This document shows, one piece after another, positions 36,301 through 45,901 of a stretch of DNA of 64,000 nucleotides. Positions within the stretch are counted from its first letter, which is position 1; the number at the start of each line of letters is the position of its first letter. Both the position numbers and the translations under genes were made by a program. Location: contig NC_049993.1 of assembly GCF_000003815.2 (NCBI RefSeq), positions 2,808,358 through 2,872,357 on the forward strand, given 5' to 3'. The stretch is from Branchiostoma floridae. Taxonomy: Eukaryota > Chordata > Leptocardii > Amphioxiformes > Branchiostomatidae. Under the pieces are notes generated by a model. The model searched no databases. It was not told the origin of the DNA and saw nothing but the letters and a program-made list of their open reading frames with translations.

Positions 36301-36767
36301 CAGGGCTCGAAATACTTTTTTTCTGCATACCTGCGCTGGTGCAGGTGACATTCAAAATTGCCTCACCAGTCAAAATTTACCTGCACCCCCAAACCTTTTC
36401 TTTCCCTAAACGAAATGAGACCCATCTCAAATTACAGATAAAGTAGTAGAAATCTTTTATCGCATAAGGTGGCTTTGATGCTGCTGCTGATACAGAAAAA
36501 ATGGTAGCAAAGGTTTTTAGATTTTCTGGTTAAAAACGATTTTGGACAGTATAAATCAGACTAGAAACTGTTAGGAAACAACTTAAATTTCTTTTCTTTT
36601 TATATCTGACAGGTGGTAACAATGAGTACAGAAAACAAAGCTCCATATAAACCAATACACTGTATGTGGAGGGGTGCTGGTTATGTGCAGGTAGACATTT
36701 GAATTATTTGCACAGCTCTAATTTTACCTGCACTAACCTGCATATACAGGGGGTATTTCGAGCCATG
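36301..36767. mobile_element. hAT-like non-autonomous element
   Basis: The ends are CAGGGCTCGAAATAC and the inverse GTATTTCGAGCCATG, the CAGGG-type terminus usual in hAT elements. GTAAT immediately precedes and follows the element, which could be part of a decayed target duplication (8 bp expected). Sub-terminal blocks with CTGCA..GGTG repeat in both orientations. It has no coding capacity. Confidence 0.6.
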
Positions 36768-36809
36768 GTAATCTTAACGAATAAACAAAAAATAACTTTC
36801 AGTCTAACT

Positions 36810-37382
36810 TAGGGATGGGTACCGGTACAGAAATTCAGGTCAAGGTCCGGTTCAGGTCTAGACGATCAGGTCCAAGTCCGGACTTGAAACTGGACCTGAT
36901 TCAGTATGTGAAAGTTTGTGAATGGATAGTACTCACTGCTCTCCAAGCAGAGGTCGAATNNNNNNNNNNNNNNNNNNNNNNNNNNNNNNNNNNNNNNNNN
37001 NNNNNNNNNNNNNNNNNNNNNNNNNNNNNNNNNNNNNNNNNNNNNNNNNNNNNNNNNNNATTCGACCTCTGCTTGGAGAGTAAGTACTCACAACAATGGT
37101 CCATTCCGCTACAAAGTCACACTGGCCTTTGAAATCCCACAAGGCTAACTACCTCAGTACGACTGTAAAAAATTGGTAGCAATTACAATACATTCTTACT
37201 ACCCTATTTCGCTCTTGTGATTTTCTTCAACCTGTCATCCCCAAACGTGTGGATTCTCCTCATATAACTTCTTTATCTTCTAATAGGTCTAACATCAGGT
37301 CCATCGAATTTTTACAGGTCCGCTTTTTCTGGACCGGTCCAATAAGAAAAAAAATACGATTTTGTACCGATACCCAGCCCTA
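36810..37382. mobile_element. MITE-like inverted-repeat element with an assembly gap at its centre
   Basis: The ends are TAGGGATGGGTACCGGTACA and the inverse TGTACCGATACCCAGCCCTA. The interior repeats GGTCCGG/CCGGACC motifs. No clear target duplication is seen. The 100-N gap lies near its centre and is itself flanked by inverted sequence. Confidence 0.6.
36960..37059. other. assembly gap 1 (100 N)
   Basis: Exactly 100 N, so probably a placeholder of arbitrary size. The flanks are inverse copies: CCAAGCAGAGGTCGAAT on the left, ATTCGACCTCTGCTTGG on the right. Confidence 0.98.
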
Positions 37383-37408
37383 CTAGCCCTAGGACTCTAA
37401 GCTATAAT

Positions 37409-37651
37409 GGGTAGATCTTAATGAACAGTCCCGGACTATCAGCCCGCAGGACAATCTTGTGAACAGGTAAAGGTTCCGGTATTCATATCGGGTTGATCTT
37501 GAGGAACAGACCCGGACTATCAGCCCGAAGGACTATCTTGTGAACAGGTACAGGTTCCGGTATTTATAACGGGTTGATCTTCAGGAACAGACCAGGACTA
37601 TCAGCCCGCAGGACAATTTTGTGAACAGGTACAGGTTCCGGCAGGGTGTCG
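37409..37651 (-). repeat. 81-bp tandem triplication of the P450 C-terminal coding end
   Basis: GGGTTGATCTT (once GGGTAGATCTT) starts at 37409, 37490 and 37571, a spacing of exactly 81 bases (27 codons). On the minus strand each copy encodes VPVHKIVLRADSPGLFLKIN or a near variant. The copy next to the heme exon carries the stop at 37564; the two further copies lie downstream of it. Confidence 0.92.
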
Positions 37652-37735
37652 TCAGGAGTCAGACAGAACCGCTGCAGGATCAGCGCTACAGCTGTCTTCA
37701 ACTCGTTCATGGCGAAGTGCTGTCCGATACAGTTC
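37564..37735 (-). pseudogene. P450 exon 12: heme-binding loop and C terminus
   Basis: Acceptor CTTCCCACAG; the first G completes the arginine codon of exon 11. It encodes NCIGQHFAMNELKTAVALIL and ends LKINPL at the stop 37564-37566. The cysteine heme ligand is present. Confidence 0.9.
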
Positions 37736-38042
37736 CTGTGGGAAGAGAAATATAAAATGTACAGTACATGCAACACGTCTGGTTAATGAAATAGGTAACT
37801 AGGAGCTTGAGATCTACAGTTTTACAGATAAAGGTATTATGTGTCTCATCTTAAAGGCCTCAAGTGTGTCAAAAACTTTTTAAAATAGGCAGCTTCATAC
37901 CTGAATATTGATTGCAGTGCAAAATCAATCCTACTGTTTTTAGCTAATTGAAATTTAATGCTTAGCTCAAATTAGTAGAACTCTAATTAATAGCAAATAA
38001 AACAAATTTTACAATGGAAATATAATTGAGCGTACAGCCTAC

Positions 38043-38125
38043 CGTGGCCCTGCCGAAAAAGGAAGGAATGCGTATGGATGGCGATCAGTCGAATTCTCCG
38101 GTGAAAAGCGATAAGGGTCATATTC
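38043..38125 (-). pseudogene. P450 exon 11: PERF region
   Basis: 83 bases, acceptor TTCTGTTAG, donor CCACG before GTAGGC. It encodes EYDPYRFSPENSTDRHPYAF and LPFSAGPR, meeting exon 12 in phase. Confidence 0.87.
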
Positions 38126-38419
38126 CTAACAGAAAATAATGCTACTACGTTAATGCATTAAAGCATACCAACTCAACAAAATAACATAACCTTAACAGTT
38201 CTTATCTGTAACATACATTTTGATTGAGCAGAGCCTAACAAAATTTCTGTCAACAATGGGTCTTTGTCCATTCACACTTTGAATGCTTTTCCGTGAATTG
38301 TTTTCAAAAGGAAAGTGAACGTGACACAGGGAAATAATGTTAATTCTGTAAATACATAAGGCAAGTTAGTCGAATAATAAGATAATGCTAGGATGCCCTT
38401 GTGAAGTGACACTTTGAAC

Positions 38420-38640
38420 TGATTCCCTCACTTCAGCCAGGTGAAAATGGCTACCTAGCATCGGTTAGGGGCGTCCCTCGTACAGGACGTTAAATGGAGG
38501 TCCCGTGAAAGGAGGGTCACTCCATAAGTACGTTAAAGAACCCACAACACTTATTGGAAAAGAGTAAGATCCCTTCCTGGTGTGAGTGGTGGATCAAATG
38601 AATTTGGCTATATAGCAATGTACTCTTTAGTACAAACTTG
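38420..38640 (+). mobile_element. non-LTR retrotransposon-like fragment in a P450 intron
   Basis: Blocks such as GGACGTTAAATGGAGGTCCC, CGTTAAAGAACCCACA and ATTGGAAAAGAGTAAGATCC resemble the untranslated 3' region of widespread deuterostome LINE families. This is recalled from general knowledge of such repeats, so only moderately sure. No reverse-transcriptase frame is present. Confidence 0.45.
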
Positions 38641-38761
38641 GTATGTTACGTAGTGACGGTTCACCGAGTTTGCGAGATAAGCTAAAGTTGCCTATATATA
38701 AAGGCGCCCATCTCCATTTTAATAGCCCTGTGACCACACAAGATAAACAAAAAAAACAAAC

Positions 38762-38826
38762 CTCGGGTCTATCCCAAATGTTAGGATTATGGTGCATACG
38801 CTGCAAACCGACGAAAATGGTCGTTC
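38762..38826 (-). pseudogene. P450 exon 10
   Basis: 65 bases, acceptor ACTTTTTCAG, donor CCCGAG before GTTTGT. It encodes TTIFVGLQRMHHNPNIWDRP, the usual HHNPxxW segment of CYP4 proteins. It needs one base from a preceding exon to be in frame, and exon 8 does not supply that phase. Confidence 0.85.
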
Positions 38827-39167
38827 CTGAAAAAGTAACAGGAGAAATTCATTCTTGTAGGTTCTAGACGTTAAAAAGCGTTAAGCAACAATTTTGCATG
38901 TTAGTCGCTTTTTGCTACTATCATGCACTAGCAATTAGCATTTGGGCTTATATAGTAAACGTTCTCGAATGTTAGACATGAAAGAAAAAATCCTAAAGCA
39001 TAGAATCTCCTGTGTCATTCTACACGAAGAACGTGCAATTGAAAATGCCATTGGTATCCGTGGTCATGTTTGTAATGTTTTCTAAACTAAGAAAATGAAG
39101 TCATTAAAAAGATTCAATCTTCGACGAACAAAGCACATAATGCGTTCCTTTGCACCAGAAGTCTTAC

Positions 39168-39358
39168 CACGTCACATCCGGTCTCCCCTGCAACACTTCC
39201 TGTGCCTCCTTCCGACACTTCTCCTGATGTCCCGGATGTCGTGCCAGACAGTACAGGGTCCAGGCCAGCCCGCTGGCTGTGGTGTCGTGTCCCTCAAACA
39301 TGAAGGTGTCCACCTCGTCACGGATCTCAGCATCAGTCAGGCCGTTACCGTCTTCATC
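39168..39358 (-). pseudogene. P450 exon 8: I-helix exon, complete copy
   Basis: 191 bases, acceptor ATGTTCAG, donor GACGTG before GTAAGA. It encodes [30 protein letters not shown] and on to GRPDVTW. Confidence 0.9.
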
Positions 39359-39395
39359 CTGAACATGATACAGGGGTGGGTACATTTAAACTACA

Positions 39396-39503
39396 GTACA
39401 GGGTCCAGGCCAGCCCGCTGGCTGTGGTGTCGTGTCCCTTAAACATGAAGGTGTCCACCTCGTCACGAATCTCGGCATCAGTCAGGCCGTTACCATCTTC
39501 ATC
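39396..39503 (-). pseudogene. truncated duplicate of the I-helix exon
   Basis: A second copy of the first 36 codons of exon 8, 145 bases upstream of it on the coding strand, with its own ATGTTCAG acceptor. It differs at a few sites, including FKGHDTT for FEGHDTT (loss of the CYP4 heme-attachment glutamate). It ends without a good donor at the duplication breakpoint. Confidence 0.9.
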
Positions 39504-39879
39504 CTGAACATGGTGAAAGTGGCTACACTTTGAGTCGAAGTATTCAATAATGTTTCATTCTAGGCGTAAGCTATGTAAATATCATTTTTTTTACTGATTT
39601 TACGCTCAAGTCAACACATTTCATGCATAGCACTTTTGACCACAAAAGTTACAAACGGAATTTTGAGCACATATCCCTGTTAGTAATATAAGGAAAGCCT
39701 GAGTTAAAAAGCTATGGAATTGCTTTCCCACTGATACAATGCACTCAAGGAAATCAAATTGATTAATTTGTTAGAAACGATGGGAATGCATGCATGCTTA
39801 TACTTGGAATCACAGCACTAATATTGTTTTTGCATTGCCATGAAAATAGTGTGGAAGAAAATAACTTAAAACCAAATAC

Positions 39880-40024
39880 CTTTGCCATCAGTAATATGTC
39901 GAGAAAATCCAGATATTTTTGTCGCCGAGTTGTCTCAGTGCTGGACAGATTGTCAAGAGCTTTTTTCCGTTACTGAATTATCTTTTCGGAAAATTGATGA
40001 ACCTCCTTGCATGCTTTCTTATAC
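39880..40024 (-). pseudogene. P450 exon 7 with in-frame TAA
   Basis: 145 bases, acceptor TGCTACAG, donor GCAAAG before GTATTT. It encodes RYKKACKEVHQFSEKIIQ, a TAA stop (39970-39972), then RKKALDNLSSTETTRRQKYL and DFLDILLMAK. Both sides are in the same frame, so this is a point stop, not a frameshift. Confidence 0.87.
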
Positions 40025-41186
40025 CTGTAGCATCATAGCCATATGACACACATGTATGAATAAGCCATATGTAATAATCGAACTCGAAATCATGTTTGTT
40101 TCAAGGGACAGTCGAGAAGTAAATAAATGTCATTAATACCAGAGCAAGGTCATTTTGTGTTTGAAATGAAATTTGGCAATTATTAAATTACGTATCTCAA
40201 TAATTTTTTAGATATCTTAGAGGGACTGAGTTGACTTCAATGCATTTATAGTATTCTACTGATAATTTACTCTCATTATTACATCCAATGTATGAATCGC
40301 AAAGAAACAATCTGATATTTCAGTCTATTGCCTTTTTGCAAATTTTGCCTTGTTTTTCTTGTCTTTCTTAACTCTTGTGTACACATTTTATAATATGAAG
40401 ATTTTCAAGAATGAATAAGAAAAATACATTGAGAATTCTTCCCATTAAAATTCTCTTTCTCAGAGAGAAATTACGTTCAAGAATTTGTAGAGTTTAAAGT
40501 CAAAATTTCTCTTGATTTCTTGTTATTTAAAAGAAAACATTAGAAACTTTTACTTCAAGAGTAGTCTTACTTCAGGTAAAATGCTGCAAGAAAAAATCTT
40601 AAATCATGCAAACTGCTTTTCTTAAAAAAAATCAAAGGTTTTTGCGTTCAAGAAAGTTTTTTTCTGATTATAGGAAAAAACAAAACAAAGAAGAAAGGCA
40701 GTTAAGGTAGGGGAAGCCATTTTATGGACTTGCTGTGATAGCAATAGCATACCTTTATGGCTCTCTTTCGTACAATGTGTTAATATATCTTTACCATTTA
40801 CTTGAAACTTTACACAGCACGTCACAATATCTTGTATCTTCGTAATGATAGTAAACCCAATCTTTGTTACGCAAAACTTGTTGTTGGAAAGGAAATGGAA
40901 TAATCGAATGCACATGTCATATTGAATAAAAATGTGTTTTATCATCCTCTTTGTTTATGTTTATTGTTTGATTTTGTCGCCTTCCTGAATCTTACTCATA
41001 TGTAACGCAGAATAATTCCTGAAACAGTGTCATGCTGTAAACCGTACATAACATCATTATGCATTCTATTATAGTATTGAATAAGTCTTTCGCTACCGCT
41101 TGTTGTATTGTGCACTTCAGCAAGCAACAGCGACAACGTGTGATACAATACCCCTACATTGACCAAGATGAAAGAATGTATGATAC

Positions 41187-41309
41187 CTTTTGCCGGATGC
41201 TGAGTTGTAGTAGATGAAGTCACTCACAAAAGCCATCAAACCCTTGGCTCTGGACATGACCAGCGCAGAAAGCTCATGAACTACAGAGATGTAGCTATTG
41301 AACGTCTTC
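41187..41309 (-). pseudogene. P450 exon 6
   Basis: 123 bases, acceptor TTATCCACAG, donor GCAAAAG before GTATCA. It encodes KTFNSYISVVHELSALVMSR to YYNSASGK, matching the YxxAVxELSxLVxxR segment of CYP4. Confidence 0.87.
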
Positions 41310-42015
41310 CTGTGGATAAAAATGATTTCATTGTAAATAAAAGATGTACAAGAGAGTACTGAACCGCAAAAGCACACATGATGAAGCCTTAAAACGTATC
41401 TTTTGGCAAATTTCTGACTCGCATTGTAAAAAAACATGATCCTTTCTTGTTATATTAAGTACAATGTATTATTTTCTGTCTGATGTGATTTTCCTTTGCT
41501 TTTCATTTGTACTTGATTTCTCTCTGTAAAATATGTATGCTTTTTTATGTAAGGGGTAGCGTCAAAATAAGTCTTGCACTTGAGTGCGCCCCCTTTTGTC
41601 ACTCTGTATTTCTGTTTAAATGTTTGAATAAAAAAAAATTAAAAAAAAAACATGAGGATGCCATGAGTTTGTAAATGATGGGCGGTATAAGCGTCTTTGC
41701 AGTTTTCACCAATTGTTGACATGCATTGTAAAATTCGCACACATAAGGTCGGCTATGGAGGCAGTATAAACGTTTTGGCACTTTCAAAAAAATCACTGAC
41801 TTACAATGTAAAAAACACACATGAAGAAGCCTTGAGTATGGATACAGAACTTTCATCTTTTGACAAACTGCTGACACGCATTGTAAAAAAAATACACAAA
41901 AAGAAGTCTATATTATATAGACGGCGGGCGATGTAAACTTCTTTACACGTTTGACAAATTACTGACGTCACGCATCAACGAGGGCATATGCACTTAAAAT
42001 GAATGATCTATAAAT

Positions 42016-42555
42016 ATCATATAGCNNNNNNNNNNNNNNNNNNNNNNNNNNNNNNNNNNNNNNNNNNNNNNNNNNNNNNNNNNNNNNNNNNNNNNNNNNN
42101 NNNNNNNNNNNNNNNNNNNNNNNNNAGCAATACACACAATAAAGTAAGGGATTTGCAGGCATTGGCCAATCAAAAGGAGCGAAACATATACCATAGCAGA
42201 GGATACAGATTGCAAGGGGGAAATGGCTCCTTCTGTAAACATTGGTAATGATACTTGTTGTTCTATAAAGCCAAAGACTGCAGTGCTTCGAATATTTTCT
42301 GTCGAAATTTTGGTTTCAAAATGCAATCTGTAATCTCCTTACAAATGTATGTACCAAAGAACAAATGTGAATTTTCAGAAATTCGACAACACAATTCACA
42401 CGCAAGGGAGTACCAAGGGATCTATGCGTCATACAGGAGTTTGCAAGTTTGGGTAGGCTTCGCTTCGCTCACTCGGTGGTTTCATTAGGTGGTTATAGCA
42501 AAGGACCAGGCGTTACACCTCGGGGTATATACACCTCGGGGCGGGTCATTAACCC
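42016..42555. mobile_element. fold-back element copy, interrupted by assembly gap 2
   Basis: 42126-42555 matches the right arm of the 3920-5733 element (CCAAAGACTGCAGTG, ACAAATGTATGTACCAAAGA, GTTTGCAAGTTTGGGTAGG) and ends GGTCATTAACCC followed by TTAA. TATCATATAGC just before the gap matches 5038-5048. The left arm is missing, probably because the inverted repeat broke the assembly. Confidence 0.75.
42026..42125. other. assembly gap 2 (100 N)
   Basis: Exactly 100 N, placed inside an inverted-repeat element in the intron between P450 exons 6 and 5. True size unknown. Confidence 0.98.
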
Positions 42556-42700
42556 TTAATTGACGTTTGTTCACCTGTTGTTTTATTTTGGAATAGATAC
42601 GCACAATTAAGTCTTCTACTTGACTCTACACACTGACATTCGCAACTAAGGCTGAATCTTAAGACAGTTAGTTTGAAAAAAAAATCTCGTTCTGTGTTAC

Positions 42701-42819
42701 CTTTTCTGACAGCCGGTGTCCTGACTGAGAGCACACTTCAGCATACTGTCCAAAGTCATCAGGCTGACGTGTTGAAACACATCTATGGAGGTGCCAGCCC
42801 CAGACTCTTCCCAGTTTTC
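42701..42819 (-). pseudogene. P450 exon 5
   Basis: 119 bases after a T-rich tract and AAAG, donor AAAAG before GTAACA. It encodes ENWEESGAGTSIDVFQHVSL and MTLDSMLKCALS, the VSLMTLDS signature of CYP4 proteins. Confidence 0.87.
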
Positions 42820-43146
42820 CTTTCATCGGATGGTAGAAAAAAAATAAAAATAAGAATATGTGAAGAAACAAAAATGCAGAATCTTATATCAACGTGTATC
42901 ATGTATGCCCTACTCTATGTGGTTAGTAATTTTTGTTCAACCTTCCTGACCGCGAAGATTTCATAATAAAATCATTTTTGCCAATTTTTTTTATTGCCAC
43001 GCTCGTATCAGTTTTCGGGTTCCCAAATAGTTTCACCCATATAACTGAAGGTACGTGACCTAATGTACTAAAATAAGACTTTAAATTCAGTATGTTGATG
43101 TTCAATCAATAGATACATTGGTTGAAATTGACCAAAATAATTCTTA

Positions 43147-43578
<432 letters not shown>

Positions 43579-43883
43579 CTACATCAACATAGGCTACTAT
43601 CTGAGTGAGCTATTCAATTCAAACAGTCTTGAAATACGTCGTAACCTACGAATTTCTATTTGCACATACAATCAAAAGAATTCAAAACAAGAGATTGTGG
43701 AACTCTGTCAATTTATGTCACGTATTATAGGCTCCGGTGAATCATTCAGAAGGTTATAAGATTGTGTATGCCTTTTAATGTTCTGTTCGACATAATATTG
43801 TAGTTGATTGTACATCCGGTGATATCAGTATTCAATCTTTGTTACAAAAGACAGAGGAATAATAAAGCTTCGAAAGAACTAAC

Positions 43884-43928
43884 CGAGCCAGGGTCGTAGT
43901 AGGCCGTAAACTCGTTCATCCTTCTTAT
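43884..43928 (-). pseudogene. P450 exon 3
   Basis: 45 bases, acceptor TTTAACAG, donor CTCG before GTTAGT. It encodes DKKDERVYGLLRPWLG across the junctions, the usual YxxLxPWLG of CYP4. Confidence 0.86.
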
Positions 43929-44175
43929 CTGTTAAATAATTATGAAAAAAAATATGAATAGCCTTAAAGAAATTGTCTAAACATTTAGAAAAATTCCTCC
44001 CAAAATTTGTATCGACGAAAGATGGAATAACAATTACAGTTACTTTCCCTGTAAATGTAACTGTTTTTAAACAGACGATCAAGAACTGAAATTTAGATTG
44101 ATACATGTTTCGTACACGAACGAAACAGGCTTCGTATTTGAAGAAACTACAGATATCAATGTTTAAAGAGCTGAC

Positions 44176-44323
44176 CTGGCCGTTGTAGTACCGCCTTAAT
44201 GTAGTCCGGGTGATGAACCGACAGTGAACTATCTAGCGGACCATTCATGTAGATGCACACGTGTGGATATCGGATTGCAAATTCTAGAAAAATCCTTTCG
44301 AATTCCCGTTCACCCTTTGCGAA
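44176..44323 (-). pseudogene. P450 exon 2
   Basis: 148 bases, acceptor TATTTTACAG, donor GCCAG before GTCAGC. It encodes FAKGEREFERIFLEFAIRYP and onwards to HHPDYIKAVLQRP, the HPDxIKxVL block. Confidence 0.88.
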
Positions 44324-45057
44324 CTGTAAAATACAAAAACAAACAAACACGAAATCATATCTTTGTAAGTTTCTTGAAAAAAGGTTATAAAACAGTAAGT
44401 ATTGCACACATTGCGTATCAGACTCTTGGTCACATGTCATTCTTAATGTTCACTTCCTGCCGGCTCGCCAAGGAAATTTGGGCACAGGCAGACTCAACCT
44501 TCGCATTCTGCTAGTCTACCGTTATCACACACAGCCCGTGAACAAACATGGACCCTAACCATAGGGATCCATCTAATATGAATATAACCCAGGACAAACA
44601 GGTTGAAAGCAATATCTCAGTTTCCACCACGAAGCCAATATGGACTTTATCTTAGCATGGTGTACGTGGCACATAAAACACGACAATTAAGCTAGGTAAT
44701 TGAAAAATCTTAACTTCATTATCGACAGAACTGTGCTAATATGAATCTTTACATGTACTAAGTTGTATATAGCCTATTATGTCATACCTGTGACGCGAAA
44801 ACGTTCGATACGGGTGTTCCGCACCGCGCCATAACTTCCGTATCGCACATAACAGGTTCGAAAGGCGTATCACACAGGTTTTCTTCGAGTAAATCGAACC
44901 ATTTCGAACGGGCCGAATACGACACGGTTGGCAATTCGAATACCGATTCGGACGTTGGAACATTGCTGTTGCAACACGAGGGCACTAAATTTGTTAAACT
45001 TCTGGCGCATTTCGCATCAAAACATGAGTTTTCTCAGGTGGGTATGACATAAATAAA

Positions 45058-45131
45058 ATACAACACGGTGTATTCCGCATCACCCTCGGTCCCTTCGGCC
45101 GTCGGGTGATACGGATTACACCGTGTTGTAT
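45058..45131. repeat. 28-bp-arm hairpin in P450 intron 1
   Basis: ATACAACACGGTGTATTCCG and its inverse CGGATTACACCGTGTTGTAT bound an 18-base loop; the arms match at 26 of 28 positions. It could be a very short MITE or a cruciform-forming element. No coding role is seen. Confidence 0.85.
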
Positions 45132-45400
45132 AATATATGTATACCATGAAGAGAAGCCTTGCAAGTTTTACTACAATCTCCTGACGTCCTGGTAGGCACC
45201 AACCGTCGAATACCTCGAATACAAACAACAACAGCGATCGCTCGTATTCATTGTTACACATGAGTGAAGTGAGGCGGAAGTTTGTGTAAAGTCCCGGGAC
45301 CTCTAGGTTCCGAGTGCAACACTTGTACTCTACCAGTTATAATTACGCCGCACACGACGCCAAAAAATGGCTTATTAAAAACCAAGAAAATATGACTTAC

Positions 45401-45604
45401 AAAGACCAGGTGTCCCAGGAGCCAGTGTGCCCCTGGCGGGGTTGGGAAGTCCTTCTTCAGCGCCCTCAACACTCTGAGTTTCCGCTGAACAACACACGCA
45501 ACCTTTAGCAGTAGTGCCACAACTACAGCCAACAGACACAACCCAGCGGCTGTGGCTATGTTTGAGTGTAAAAATGCGGTCTGGTGGAAGTTACCAGTCG
45601 ACAT
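45401..45604 (-). pseudogene. P450 exon 1: membrane anchor
   Basis: 68 codons from ATG at 45604 to donor CTTT before GTAAGT. A hydrophobic anchor (AGLCLLAVVVALLLKVACVV) precedes a basic stretch and the proline hinge FPTPPGAHWLLGH. Confidence 0.9.
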
Positions 45605-45901
45605 CGCTGTTGGGGACTAGAAACGTCAGCAGTGAGCAAGAAGCCGCCAGAAATTATCTTAATCTGTTCAATTTCTGAGTTAACCTGTCGTTTAACACAC
45701 GTACGCCCCCAAAACAAACTGACCTACTTGACTAATACAACAATGGCGGAACACGAGACGGTTCAAAGGTCACAGGTTAGGTAAAGCCGACGAGTCGATT
45801 ACATAATACGAGCGATAGCTGTTGTTGTTTATATCCGGGGTATTCGAGGGCCGGTGCCTACCAGGACGTCATTGGAATTGATATTCAAATAAACTGATCA
45901 A
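45605..45901. other. 5' flank of the P450 locus
   Basis: No TATA box or recognisable element; no other exon. Confidence 0.4.

Noticed and set aside
36815-37142. Open frames running through the N gap
   Set aside because: They depend on unknown bases and on an inverted-repeat element; no protein family is recognised.
44782-44985. Minus-strand open frame ending in a good GTATGA donor, considered as an alternative P450 exon
   Set aside because: P450 exons 1 and 2 join in phase without it (GHLVF to FAKGERE), and the peptide (NLCDTPFEPVMCDTEV) has no P450 resemblance.
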